This document shows positions 18,370-26,144 of a stretch of DNA of 64,000 nt, piece after piece (the first letter of the stretch is position 1; every line of letters starts with the position of its first letter). Location of the stretch: NCBI RefSeq assembly GCF_000379825.1, contig NZ_KB903836.1:186599-250598 (forward strand). The letters run 5' to 3'. A program made the position numbers and the translations under genes. The notes under the pieces are model-generated. The model was not told the DNA's origin and ran no database searches. It saw nothing but the letters and a program-made list of their open reading frames with translations. The DNA is from Longispora albida DSM 44784. GTDB taxonomy: Bacteria > Actinomycetota > Actinomycetes > Mycobacteriales > Micromonosporaceae.

Positions 18370-19038
18370 ATGTCCAGCACGACATCGGCAAGGGTGGCCG
18401 GAGCACTGTTCGTCCTCGCGACGGCCGCGGGCGTCATCGGCGCGATCCTCATCGCCCCGCTCGGCCCGGCGACGACAGCGCAGGAGATCGCAGAGCGGGC
18501 CGGCGCGATCACAGCCGGGGGAGTCCTGATCCTCGTCATGCTCGGCGCGATCACGTTCATCGCCCCAGCCCTGTACCCGGTCCTCGGAGCACAGAACGCG
18601 TCACTCGCCGCCGGCTACCTCGCGGCCCGGCTGCTCGAAGTCGTGCTGCTCCTGCCCTCGGCACTCGCGCCGCTCCTGCTCGTGTCGCTGGCGACCGGCC
18701 CGGAGAGCGAGCAGGGGCCGCTCGGCGGAGTCCGCGTGCTCGCGGAGGCGTACAAAGAATGGGGTCTTGGCGCCAGCCAGCTCTTCTTCTGCGTCAGCGT
18801 CGTGATCCTGAACGCCGTCCTGTGGCGGGCACGGCTGGTGCCGCGCTGGCTGCCCGGCTGGGCCCTCGTAGCTGTGGTGCCCTACGCCGCCGACGCCTGC
18901 CTGGTGATGGGCGGCGTGATCACGGCATCGTCGGGCACCCACGGACTGCTGGTGGCGGCGCTGGCGCTCAGCGAGATGGCGCTGGCGGGATGGATGCTGG
19001 TGAAAGGATTCCGGTCCGCGGATATGCTCCACCCATGA
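18370..19038 (+). CDS. DUF4386-like integral membrane protein
   Basis: This 222-residue protein has about six hydrophobic segments (VAGALFVLATAAGVIGAILI; GGVLILVMLGAITFIAPALY; LLPSALAPLLLVSLA; LFFCVSVVILNAVLW; ALVAVVPYAADACLVMGG) and the layout of DUF4386 proteins, which have no known function. AAGGAGT is well placed before the ATG. The stop overlaps the start of the TrmO-like gene in ATGA. A second DUF4386 protein is encoded at 38637-39311. Confidence 0.8.
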   Translation: MSSTTSARVAGALFVLATAAGVIGAILIAPLGPATTAQEIAERAGAITAGGVLILVMLGAITFIAPALYPVLGAQNASLAAGYLAARLLEVVLLLPSALAPLLLVSLATGPESEQGPLGGVRVLAEAYKEWGLGASQLFFCVSVVILNAVLWRARLVPRWLPGWALVAVVPYAADACLVMGGVITASSGTHGLLVAALALSEMALAGWMLVKGFRSADMLHP

Positions 19039-19490
19039 TCAATCTGCAGCCGATCGGGCATGTGACTGGCGGCCGGGCCGAGGCCTTCGACGACAACTGG
19101 GGCGCGGAGCGTGCCGTGATCCGGCTCGCGGGCTTCGGCCCGGAGGCACTGGCGGGCCTGGAGGACTTCTCCCACCTGGAGGTGGTCTTCTACTTCCACC
19201 AGGTCCGGCCGGAGAAGATCGAGCGGGGCGCCCGCCGCCCGCGCAACAATCCGGAGTGGCCGCTCACCGGGGTCTTCGCCCAGCGCGGCAAGAACCGGCC
19301 CAACCAGCTCGGCGTCTCGCGCTGCCAGCTCATCGCGGTCGACGGCACCGACATCCACGTCGCGGGGCTCGACGCGATCGACGGCACCCCGGTACTCGAC
19401 ATCAAGCCCTACCTCGCCGAGTTCGCCCCCCAGGGCGGCCCGGTCGTCCAGCCGGACTGGGCCACGGAACTGATGCGCGAGTACTACTGA
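19035..19490 (+). CDS. TrmO/TsaA-like SAM-dependent methyltransferase
   Basis: The 151-residue protein begins INLQPIGHVTGGR and has the family signature GVFAQRGKNRPNQLG plus VLDIKPYLAEF. TrmO adds a methyl group to the t6A37 base of tRNA using SAM; many actinobacterial members are only this core domain, so tRNA methylation is likely but unproven. It overlaps the previous gene by 4 bases and the next by 1 base (TGATG), making a three-gene coupled run. Confidence 0.85.
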   Translation: MINLQPIGHVTGGRAEAFDDNWGAERAVIRLAGFGPEALAGLEDFSHLEVVFYFHQVRPEKIERGARRPRNNPEWPLTGVFAQRGKNRPNQLGVSRCQLIAVDGTDIHVAGLDAIDGTPVLDIKPYLAEFAPQGGPVVQPDWATELMREYY

Positions 19491-19786
19491 TGGCCAAGCT
19501 CGTCCGCGACCGCATCCCCGAGATCATCGCCGCGTCCGGTGCAGTACCCCAGCACCGGACGGCGGCACCGGAGGAAGCCGAAGCCCTGCTCCGGGCCAAG
19601 CTGGCCGAGGAGACGGCGGAGTTCCTCGGCTCCGGAGAGGCCGAGGAACTCGCCGACGTGCTCGAAGTCCTGCACGCCCTGGCCGCCCAGCGCGGCCTGA
19701 CCCCGGCGGACCTCGAAGGGCTGCGCGCGGCCAAAGCCGAGGCCAGGGGCGCGTTCACCAGGCTCTACGTCTGGGAACAGGGCTGA
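19490..19786 (+). CDS. Small phosphoribosyl-ATP-pyrophosphohydrolase-like / MazG-like protein
   Basis: The 98-residue helical protein (KLVRDRIPEIIAASG; AKLAEETAEFLGSG; EELADVLEVLHALAAQRG) matches the house-cleaning all-alpha NTP pyrophosphohydrolase family. The EETxE and ELAD acidic helices would bind magnesium. Proteins starting KLVRDRIPEII are usually annotated as phosphoribosyl-ATP pyrophosphohydrolase-like; the substrate nucleotide is unknown. It starts on the last base of the TrmO-like stop codon. Confidence 0.75.
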   Translation: MAKLVRDRIPEIIAASGAVPQHRTAAPEEAEALLRAKLAEETAEFLGSGEAEELADVLEVLHALAAQRGLTPADLEGLRAAKAEARGAFTRLYVWEQG

Positions 19787-19793
19787 GGAGGGT

Positions 19794-20279
19794 TCACTTC
19801 CCGGCGCCGGGCATCGCGAACCAGTCAGCGATCCGCCGCCGCAGCCCCCTGTCCCTCGGCTTGCCCAGCCAGCGCCCGTCGTTCGCGGCGAACACCAGGA
19901 ACACCGCCAGGCCCGCCAGCGCCGCCAGGCAGGTGAGCCGGTTGAGCAGCCCGCCGTCATCGTCAGGCGGCCATACCGTGCCCGGGTCGCCCGTGGGCCG
20001 CACCGCTCTGGCCGGCCCGGTCAGCGGCTCGAAGAAGGGCTGGCCGTAGACAGCTGGCCCGGGCAGCTCTGGGCCGCTGGCGGGTGAGAACGTGCCGGCA
20101 CAGTTCCAGAAGGTCGCGTTACGGCTGCCCTTCGTCGGCGAGCAGCTGACCGGGTGGAACGTGCCAGCCGTACCCTCCGGCGGATCGATCGAGCTGTAGA
20201 GCACGGCGCCGAGCCCGAGGACCACAGCGCCGATCACCACGCAGTACGCGATCCACCAGGGACTGGGCCGGCTCCTCAT
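19794..20279 (-). CDS. Hypothetical two-segment membrane protein
   Basis: The 161-residue protein has an N-terminal membrane helix (AYCVVIGAVVLGLGAVLY), about 80 mostly hydrophilic residues with two cysteines (HPVSCSPTKG, FWNCAGTF) that could form an exported disulfide, then a second helix (LTCLAALAGLAVFLVFAAND) and a basic tail. I do not recognise a family. It lies 7 bases from the convergent end of the MazG-like gene. Confidence 0.6.
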   Translation of the reverse strand: MRSRPSPWWIAYCVVIGAVVLGLGAVLYSSIDPPEGTAGTFHPVSCSPTKGSRNATFWNCAGTFSPASGPELPGPAVYGQPFFEPLTGPARAVRPTGDPGTVWPPDDDGGLLNRLTCLAALAGLAVFLVFAANDGRWLGKPRDRGLRRRIADWFAMPGAGK

Positions 20280-20323
20280 GCGGCGTCAGCGTAGCGGCCC
20301 GCGCGCGTGCCCACGAGGGCCGA

Positions 20324-21088
20324 TCAGGCGGTCTGCGCGACGCAGAACACCCGGCGGAACTCGAACGGCACCACGCCGTGCACCACCGGGTACGCGGCGG
20401 CGAGCTTCGGCTCCAGCTCCGCCCGGAAGGCCTCCCAGCCGGCATCGCCGAGCCGCGCGCGGACCGGCCGCAGCGCCGTGCCCTCCATCCAGGTCAGGAC
20501 GGGGTGGGTGCCTGCGGCGGGCAGCAGGTGCAGGTAGCTGGTCTCCCAGGCGTCCACTGTGCAGCCCTCGGCGAGCAGGAGCCCGGCGTATCCGGCGGCG
20601 TCCAGCACCGGATCCACCCTCGGCTTCCAGTCGAGCTTCGGTGCCCACGCGTCCGTGGCAGCCAGCTCGCGCAGCAGGTCGTGGGAGTGGGCGGCGAAGT
20701 TACCCGGTACCTGGAACGCGAGCCACGCCCCCGACGGCAGCGCCCGCGCCCACGACCGCAGCAGCTCCTCGTGCCCCGGCACCCACTGGAGCACCGCGTT
20801 GGACACGACCACGTCGGTGTCCGGCCCGGGTACCCAGTCGCGGACGTCGCCGACCGAGAACGTGACCCCGGCGGTCCCGGCGGCCGCCTCGATCATCTCG
20901 GCGGAGGAGTCGATGCCGGCCACCGTGGCGTCCGGCCAGCGGACGGCGAGCGCGGCCGTGAGGTTACCGGGCCCGCAGCCCAGGTCGGTGACTGTGCGGG
21001 GCGCCGTGGCCCCGATCCGGCTGACCAGGTCGAAGAAGGGGCGGCTGCGCTCGCCGCCGTACCGGGCATACGTGCCGGGGTCCCACAT
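20324..21088 (-). CDS. tam: Trans-aconitate 2-methyltransferase-like SAM methyltransferase
   Basis: The 254-residue protein starts MWDPGTYARYGGERSRPFFD and has the SAM-binding DLGCGPGNLTAALA, VAGIDSSAEMI and VVSNAVLQWVPGHEELL, a close match to the Tam family, which methylates trans-aconitate formed as an aconitase side product. The late motif WETSYLHLLPA also fits. ATG 21088 has GAGGAG 5 bases upstream; a GTG 6 bases earlier lies too close to that site. Confidence 0.88.
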   Translation of the reverse strand: MWDPGTYARYGGERSRPFFDLVSRIGATAPRTVTDLGCGPGNLTAALAVRWPDATVAGIDSSAEMIEAAAGTAGVTFSVGDVRDWVPGPDTDVVVSNAVLQWVPGHEELLRSWARALPSGAWLAFQVPGNFAAHSHDLLRELAATDAWAPKLDWKPRVDPVLDAAGYAGLLLAEGCTVDAWETSYLHLLPAAGTHPVLTWMEGTALRPVRARLGDAGWEAFRAELEPKLAAAYPVVHGVVPFEFRRVFCVAQTA

Positions 21089-21809
21089 GAGCACTCCTCA
21101 AGAAAACAAACCGTACGTCCGTCTTGGTAAACCGTACGGCAAGCCCCGCCCCTGGGCCACCCCATCCGAGCCTGCCCCCGGCCGGGTGCCACAAGAGGCC
21201 GCCCGCCGGCCCCGGCCTGGCCCCACCGAACGCGCCGCGCACCCGCCGTCCACAGCGGAACCGCACACCGCCACGGGCACGCCCGCTGACCAGCTACGGA
21301 AGGATCGGAAACCCGCACGAGCGGGCCGGCTGGACACACAGGACAGCCACCAAACCCGCCCCGCACAAGAAGGTTTCTCAGATCACACTTCCGGGCCGGC
21401 CGACACACCGGCGACACGCCGGATTACCCAAGCCAAAATCAGCGTTTGGTTGGCGTTAACCCCCCGGCTATGCGTACCGTCTGGGAGTCCTACTTGTGAG
21501 CGGCACGTTCGCTCCGATTGCACCCACCCGGTGGGCAAGGCGGCCGACAGGTCGCGTCGTCCGCCAGCGGCCAGGTCCACAGGGCGGGGGCAGGCGGGGC
21601 GGCACAGGACAGCCGCGATGCCGGTGCGGGACAGGGAAAGCCGAGACAGCCAGTAGACAACAGTGCGGCGGGGGCAGCCAGACCCTCACCGGATTGGTCC
21701 GAAGGTTGCCGGAGCGTTCACCTGTGGCAGCGGTGGGGGGATTGCTGGGTGAACTGGGGCGCGGCGGGGGCCGCGCCCCGTTATTTTTGCCTTGCCGCAC
21801 AATGGGCCG
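21089..21809. other. Long intergenic region without a supported gene
   Basis: About 720 bases separate the tam-like and lnt starts. Short open frames exist on both strands, but their products are arginine-, proline- and glycine-rich with no motif, ribosome binding site or plausible codon pattern. AT-rich patches occur near 21110-21135 and 21440-21470. The only strong element is the hairpin with T tract at its right end. The region may carry the tam promoter and an untranslated RNA; I recognise no known RNA family. Confidence 0.5.
21756..21789 (+). terminator. Intrinsic terminator just upstream of lnt
   Basis: GGGGCGCGG, a 6-base loop and CCGCGCCCC form a perfect 9-bp stem, followed by GTTATTTTT. 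This is a textbook factor-independent terminator on the plus strand, yet no plus-strand gene precedes it. It would end a transcript begun in the non-coding region or act as a leader attenuator for lnt. Confidence 0.7.
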
Positions 21810-23381
21810 GTGCTGATCACCGAGCTGGCCCACGAGACGCGGACCCGCCTGCCGTGGCCGGCCGCGCTCCCCGCGAGCGCCGGCGCCGGGCTGCTGCTGT
21901 TGCTGTCCTTCCCGCGGTTCGGGCTGTGGTGGTGCACGCCGTTCGCTGTCGCACTGCTGGCCGTCGCCGTGCGCGGGCAGCGCGTTCTCGCCGGTTTCGG
22001 CCTCGGCATGGTGGCCGGGCTGGTGTTCTTCTTCCCACTGCTCAGCTGGACCAGCACGCAGGTCGGCCCGATGCCGTGGGTGCTGCTGTCCAGCCTGGAG
22101 GGTGTCTATCTGGGCCTGCTCGGCGCGGCCGCCGCTTTCTGCACACCCCTGATTCTCCGGTACCGGTGGAGCTGGGCACCCCTCACCGCCGTCCTGTGGG
22201 GCGGGCAGGAGGTGCTGCGCTCACACACCCCGTTCGGCGGGTTCCCGTGGGGGCGGCTCGCGTTCAGCCAGGCTGACTCGCCGGCCGTGAGGTACGCGGT
22301 CCTCGGCGGCGCCCCGCTGGTCACGTTCGTGGTCGCGCTGGCCGGCGGGCTGCTGGCGGTGGCGCTGTGGCGGCTGCGGATCGTCCCGGCCCTGGCGGCC
22401 GTCGCGCTGGTCGCCGCCGGCCTGGCCGTACCCGTGGCGGGCACCGACGGCCGCAAGGTCGTCATCGCGATCGTCCAGGGCAACGTGCCCCGGCTCGGGC
22501 TGGACTTCAACGCCCAGCGCCGCGCGGTCCTCGACAACCACGCCAGCGCCACCCTCGAACTCGCCCAGCAGGTGACCGCGGGCAAGCGGCCCCGCCCGGC
22601 CCTCGTGGTCTGGCCGGAGAACTCCTCCGACATCGACCCGCTGGACAACACCGACGCCGCCCAGGTCATCGACAGCGCGGCCCAGGCGATCGGCGCCCCG
22701 ATCCTGGTCGGCGCGGTCCTCGACGCCCCGGGTACCGGGCCGGGCGGCGTCGGCCGGGTGCGCAACGCCGCGCTGCTCTGGGTACCTGGCCAGGGTCCGG
22801 TGCAGGAGTACACCAAGCAGCACCCGGTGCCGTTCGCCGAGTACATCCCGATGCGCACCCTCGTCCGCAAGATCACGAAGCTCGTGGACCGGGTACGCTC
22901 CGACTTCGTGCCCGGCACGGCACCCGGCGTGATGACCGTGCCCGGCGGCGGGCCGGTGATCGGCGACGCGATCTGCTTCGAGGTCGCCTACGACAGCCTG
23001 GTCAGGGCCACCGTCGACGGCGGCGCGCAGCTGCTGGTCACGCAGACGAACAACGCCACGTTCAACACGGCGGAGGCCGAGCAGCAGCTGGCGATGGTCC
23101 GGCTGCGCTCGGTGGAGCACGGCCGCTCGGGGCTGATGGCCTCGACGGTCGGCGTGTCCGCTTTCGTGGACTCCGGCGGCTCCGTGCACGACGCGACGGC
23201 CTTCAATACCCGCGCCGTCCTGGTACGCGAAGTGGCCTTAAGCAATCGGCGTACCCTCGCCACTAGGCTCGGGGACGCGCCGGAGGTGATACTGGCCATA
23301 CTGGCGCTCTTTGGCATAGTTGCCACGGTGGCCGCACGCAGGAGGCGCCAGCCAGGCCACCAGAACGAGGAGGCAGCGTGA
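21810..23381 (+). CDS. lnt: Apolipoprotein N-acyltransferase
   Basis: This roughly 523-residue protein has about seven N-terminal membrane segments and a carbon-nitrogen hydrolase domain with WPENSSDIDPL (Glu), KQHPVPFAEYIPM (Lys) and GDAICFEVAYD (Cys), the catalytic triad of Lnt. It transfers a third acyl chain to the N-terminal cysteine of lipoproteins at the outer face of the membrane. The start is uncertain: GTG 21810 or TTG 21792, with no clear ribosome binding site and a terminator directly upstream. The stop overlaps the ppm start by 4 bases (GTGA). Confidence 0.88.
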   Translation: MLITELAHETRTRLPWPAALPASAGAGLLLLLSFPRFGLWWCTPFAVALLAVAVRGQRVLAGFGLGMVAGLVFFFPLLSWTSTQVGPMPWVLLSSLEGVYLGLLGAAAAFCTPLILRYRWSWAPLTAVLWGGQEVLRSHTPFGGFPWGRLAFSQADSPAVRYAVLGGAPLVTFVVALAGGLLAVALWRLRIVPALAAVALVAAGLAVPVAGTDGRKVVIAIVQGNVPRLGLDFNAQRRAVLDNHASATLELAQQVTAGKRPRPALVVWPENSSDIDPLDNTDAAQVIDSAAQAIGAPILVGAVLDAPGTGPGGVGRVRNAALLWVPGQGPVQEYTKQHPVPFAEYIPMRTLVRKITKLVDRVRSDFVPGTAPGVMTVPGGGPVIGDAICFEVAYDSLVRATVDGGAQLLVTQTNNATFNTAEAEQQLAMVRLRSVEHGRSGLMASTVGVSAFVDSGGSVHDATAFNTRAVLVREVALSNRRTLATRLGDAPEVILAILALFGIVATVAARRRRQPGHQNEEAA

Positions 23382-24154
23382 CCGAGAACACCCCGTCGCA
23401 CCTGACGGAGGAGGGCTACCCGGGTGTTGGCCGGGTCCTCGTGGTGATCCCGACGTACAACGAGCTCGAGAACGTGGGGCTGATCGTCGGGCGGGTCCGC
23501 AAGGCCGTCCCCGAGGTCGACATCCTGATCGCCGACGACAACAGCCCCGACGGCACCGGCGCGGCTGCCGACAAGCTGGCGGCAGCCGACCCGCAGGTCA
23601 CGGTGCTGCACCGCAAGGGCAAGGAAGGGCTGGGCGCGGCGTACATCAACGGGTTCGCCGTCGCGAAGGAACGCGGGTACGACGCCGTCGTCGAGATGGA
23701 CGCCGACGGCTCGCACGCCCCCGAGCAGCTGCACACGCTGCTGGACGCGCTGCGCGAGGCCGACGGGGTGCTCGGCTCCCGGTACGTGCCGGGCGGCTCC
23801 GTCGTCAACTGGCCGGTGCACCGGCTGGCGCTGTCCCGGGGCGGCAACGTCTACACCAAGGTCATGCTCGGCATGCCGCTGAACGACGCCACCGGCGGGT
23901 ACCGCGCCTACCGGCTGCCCATGCTCGACAAGATCGACCTGGCCTCGGTCATCTCGCACGGGTACTGCTTCCAGATCGACCTGACCTACCGCGCGTTCAA
24001 GACCGGCTGCAAGCTGGTCGAGGTGCCGATCACCTTCCACGAGCGGGTGCACGGCGTCAGCAAGATGAACGGCTCGATCATCCGCGAGGCCCTGTTCAAG
24101 GTGACCCAGTGGAGCCTGCGCGACCGGCTCGGGATCGGCAGGAAAGAGAAGTAG
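23378..24154 (+). CDS. ppm1: Polyprenol-phosphate mannosyltransferase
   Basis: The 258-residue GT2 enzyme has VLVVIPTYNELENV, ILIADDNSPDGTG, VVEMDADGSHAPEQL and SHGYCFQIDLTYRAF. This is the dolichol-phosphate-mannose synthase pattern without C-terminal membrane segments. It makes polyprenyl-phosphomannose, the donor for periplasmic mannosylation of proteins, lipomannans and related glycolipids. In Mycobacterium tuberculosis the equivalent Ppm1 is fused to an Lnt-like domain; here the two are separate, overlapping genes. The nearby GT39-like gene at 43.7 kb is a possible type of user. Confidence 0.9.
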   Translation: MTENTPSHLTEEGYPGVGRVLVVIPTYNELENVGLIVGRVRKAVPEVDILIADDNSPDGTGAAADKLAAADPQVTVLHRKGKEGLGAAYINGFAVAKERGYDAVVEMDADGSHAPEQLHTLLDALREADGVLGSRYVPGGSVVNWPVHRLALSRGGNVYTKVMLGMPLNDATGGYRAYRLPMLDKIDLASVISHGYCFQIDLTYRAFKTGCKLVEVPITFHERVHGVSKMNGSIIREALFKVTQWSLRDRLGIGRKEK

Positions 24155-24175
24155 CCGAGCTACCGTAGAACCACT

Positions 24176-24643
24176 ATGCGGACACTCTGGCTCATCATCG
24201 CGCTGCTGATCGTCATCCCGGTCGCGGAGATCTCCGTGCTGGTCGCCGTCGGTCAGGCGATCGGCGCCGGCTGGACGGTGCTGCTCGTCCTCCTGACCTC
24301 GGCGCTGGGCGGCTGGCTGCTCAAGCGGGAGGGGCTCAGGGCACTGCGGGCCTTCCAGTCCGACACCGCGGAGGGCCGCCCACCGGGCCGTGGCATCACC
24401 GACGGCCTGCTGGTGCTGGCCGGCGGGTTGATGATGCTCGTGCCCGGCTTCGTGTCGGACGTGATCGGCCTGCTGATGATCCTGCCGCCGACCCGTGGCC
24501 TGTTCCGCGGGGTCGCGGAGCGGGCAGCGCTCAAGCGCTACGGGCCGGCGGTCAGCAGCGAGCTGTTCGGGCCGCGCCAGGTCCGGATCAGGAAAGACTC
24601 CCGGCCCGGCCCCGGCGAGGCCATCGAGGGCGAGATCGTCTAG
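24176..24643 (+). CDS. fxsA: FxsA-family membrane protein
   Basis: This 155-residue protein has the family start (LWLIIALLIVIPVAEISVLVAVGQAIG), the central GGWLLKREGLRAL and GRGITDGLLVLAGGLMMLVPGFVSDVIGLL pieces, and a charged tail. It matches the FxsA (suppressor of F exclusion) family of small membrane proteins of unclear function. It begins 21 bases after ppm and could be co-transcribed with lnt-ppm. Confidence 0.85.
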   Translation: MRTLWLIIALLIVIPVAEISVLVAVGQAIGAGWTVLLVLLTSALGGWLLKREGLRALRAFQSDTAEGRPPGRGITDGLLVLAGGLMMLVPGFVSDVIGLLMILPPTRGLFRGVAERAALKRYGPAVSSELFGPRQVRIRKDSRPGPGEAIEGEIV

Positions 24644-24646
24644 CGG

Positions 24647-25402
24647 CTACCGCTTGCGCAGGACGAAGACTCCCCAGCCGAGCAGGTGCCGCGTGTACGT
24701 GACGTAGTCCAGCGGCGCCCGGTCGAGTTCCTCGCGGAAGGCCGGGGCGAGCTCGTCGTCCGGGCTGGCGTCGAGGAAGTCGCGGATGTTCATCCACTGG
24801 GCCGCGGCGTACCTGTCCCAGCTGTCCTCGTCGGCCAGCACCATCTCGACCAGGTCGTAGCCCAGCTCGCCGAACAGGCGCACCAGGCCGGGCAGGTCGG
24901 CGAAGTCCTCACGGGACGACGCGTGACAGGCCCGGACGGCCTCCTCGCTGGGCGGCTCGGCCCGCCAGAACGGCTCGCCGACCAGCAGCAGCCCGCCGGG
25001 CCGCACGCTGCGCTCCAGCAGCGCGACCGTGCCGGGTACGCCCCCGCCGATCCACGTCGCCCCGACGCAGGCGGCGATGTCGACCGGCTCGGCTGACACG
25101 TACCCGGCGGCGTCGCCGTGCTCGAAGGTCACCTGGTCGGCGACGCCGAGCTCGGCGGCCGTGGCGTGCGCCCGGCCGATGGAGACGGTACTGATGTCGA
25201 CCCCGTGACCGGTGATGCCGTGGTCACGAGCCCAGGTCGCGAGCAGCTCGCCCTTGCCGCAGCAGAGGTCGAGGATGCGGGTACCGGGGGAGAGCGGGAG
25301 TGCCCGGCCGAGAGTGGCGAGCTTGCCCGCGTCGAACGGGTTGTCGATCCGGTGGCTAGCGTCCCGGATGGTGAAGCTGCGTGGGAGATCCACTGTGGTC
25401 AT
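24647..25402 (-). CDS. Class I SAM-dependent methyltransferase
   Basis: The 251-residue protein has motif I ILDLCCGKGELLATWA, VDISTVSIGRA, the acidic FEHGDAAGYV, and LLLVGEPFWRAEPPSEEAV. Methyl acceptor unknown. The ATG at 25402 has AAGGA directly adjacent, which is poorly spaced. It is the gene nearest to the twin small-peptide genes in the same orientation, 229 bases from the stop of the first peptide, but a terminator-like hairpin intervenes. A functional link is possible, not shown. Its stop lies 3 bases from the convergent fxsA stop. Confidence 0.8.
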   Translation of the reverse strand: MTTVDLPRSFTIRDASHRIDNPFDAGKLATLGRALPLSPGTRILDLCCGKGELLATWARDHGITGHGVDISTVSIGRAHATAAELGVADQVTFEHGDAAGYVSAEPVDIAACVGATWIGGGVPGTVALLERSVRPGGLLLVGEPFWRAEPPSEEAVRACHASSREDFADLPGLVRLFGELGYDLVEMVLADEDSWDRYAAAQWMNIRDFLDASPDDELAPAFREELDRAPLDYVTYTRHLLGWGVFVLRKR

Positions 25403-25575
25403 TCCTTACGGGTGTTGGACATGTCGTCTGGCCTGCCTGAAGACGAACGCCCATCACACGCATACAACCAGCTCCTCAGCTCACATCGCCGGGCGGTCGT
25501 GCCCGGCCTCCTGACGGGCAAGCTAGCCATCCGTCCCCAGCGGGGCAACTGGTTTAGGGGAGGGGTGGACGCGAA

Positions 25576-25605
25576 CGAGCCCCTGCCGGGGACGGCAGGG
25601 GCTCG
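25576..25605 (-). terminator. Terminator of small peptide gene 1
   Basis: On the minus strand, CGAGCCCCTGCC, a 6-base loop and GGCAGGGGCTCG form a perfect 12-bp stem 26 bases after the stop codon of peptide gene 1. No T run follows. The hairpin separates this gene from the methyltransferase downstream. Confidence 0.65.
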
Positions 25606-25630
25606 CTGGTGCTATGTGGTGCGACGCTCC

Positions 25631-25759
25631 TTAGAGCGCGGGCATGTCGATCTCGGCCTCGGCCGGCATGGTCGGGACGTCGGTCTCAGCCGGCAGCATG
25701 ATCGGAACGTCGGTCTCGGCGGGGAGACGGCCGCCAACGCCGGGCTCAACTTCGCGCAT
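25631..25759 (-). CDS. Small acidic repeat peptide 1
   Basis: A 42-residue ORF starts ATG at 25759 with GAGGAG 7 bases upstream and ends in TAA. After MREVEPGVGGR it contains LPAETDVPIM, then LPAETDVPTM, then a degenerate PAEAEIDMPAL: three decapeptide-like units, rich in Pro, Glu, Asp and Met, with no Cys, Ser, Lys, Trp or aromatic residue. Net charge is strongly negative. No signal peptide or membrane segment. It has its own promoter-like sequence and terminator. I do not recognise a family. It resembles peptide 2 in opening MREV, in length and in flanking boxes. A secreted or modified peptide precursor, or an acidic interaction peptide, are guesses. Confidence 0.65.
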   Translation of the reverse strand: MREVEPGVGGRLPAETDVPIMLPAETDVPTMPAEAEIDMPAL

Positions 25760-25790
25760 GTCAGACTCCTCTGCTGAAGATCACTAACCC

Positions 25791-25851
25791 TGTCCTATGT
25801 GGACAAGGCGGGGACATCCCCAGCATCCCGCGCATCCCTGTACCGTGTCAA
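25791..25851 (-). promoter_or_regulatory. Promoter and leader box of small peptide gene 1
   Basis: On the minus strand TTGACA (25851-25846), an 18-base spacer and GATGCT (25827-25822) form a sigma70-like promoter. Downstream in the leader lies GTCCACATAGGACA (25804-25791), nearly the same as GTCCATATAGGAGA ahead of peptide gene 2. The shared box is either a regulator site or an RNA element. Confidence 0.5.
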
Positions 25852-25876
25852 TATTTTCCATATCTGGATCTAGTGC

Positions 25877-25914
25877 CACAAAAAGAACTGGCCCCCCGGA
25901 AGGGGAGCCAGTTC
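25877..25914 (-). terminator. Strong intrinsic terminator of small peptide gene 2
   Basis: On the minus strand, GAACTGGC pairs with GCCAGTTC around a G/C-rich interior and is followed by CTTTTTGT. It lies 30 bases after the stop of peptide gene 2 and ahead of the promoter of peptide gene 1, so the two peptide genes are probably separate transcripts. Confidence 0.85.
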
Positions 25915-25944
25915 CTGTTATATGTGGTGCTATTGCGTTGCTAA

Positions 25945-26076
25945 TTAAGCGGCGAGCTCGATGCCCGGCTGAACCTCGAACGCGATGTCGAGCGGAACCT
26001 CGAACGCCAGGGCGTCAACGGGGATCTCACGGACGGCCGGCTCGAGCGGAACCTCGCGCAGCGGAACCTCACGCAT
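25945..26076 (-). CDS. Small acidic repeat peptide 2
   Basis: A 43-residue ORF starts ATG at 26076, preceded by AAAGGAG with 6 bases spacing, and ends in TAA. It consists largely of repeats of a Glu-Val-Pro-Leu unit: MREVPLREVPLEPAV, REIPVDALA, FEVPLDIAFEV, ending QPGIELAA. No Cys, Ser, Thr, Lys or Trp. The codons for the repeats (GAG GTT CCG CTN) are very similar, suggesting recent duplication or selection on the unit. Promoter, leader box and terminator parallel those of peptide 1. No family recognised; no membrane or signal segment. Translation of this ORF is inferred from the ribosome binding site and the paired architecture. Confidence 0.65.
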   Translation of the reverse strand: MREVPLREVPLEPAVREIPVDALAFEVPLDIAFEVQPGIELAA

Positions 26077-26089
26077 TGGATTACTCCTT

Positions 26090-26144
26090 TGTGTGTCTCC
26101 TATATGGACACCGTTAGCCTGCCAATCCGTTCAACAAAAGTCAA
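26090..26144 (-). promoter_or_regulatory. Promoter and leader box of small peptide gene 2
   Basis: On the minus strand TTGACT (26144-26139), a 17-base spacer and CAGGCT (26121-26116) make a sigma70-like promoter. GTCCATATAGGAGA follows in the leader, matching the box in front of peptide gene 1. Just upstream, CGTTGA-tcg-TCAACG (26146-26160) is a small perfect dyad that could bind a regulator. Confidence 0.5.

Noticed and set aside
21560-21690. Resemblance to RNase P RNA or a cobalamin riboswitch (CCACAGGGC, GGGACAGGGAAAGCC)
   Set aside because: The conserved cores of both RNAs are missing and the available length before the terminator is too short for RNase P RNA.
25399-25463. Short ATG frame leading into the methyltransferase start
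   Set aside because: It is out of frame with the methyltransferase and lacks a stop at the junction; no ribosome binding site.
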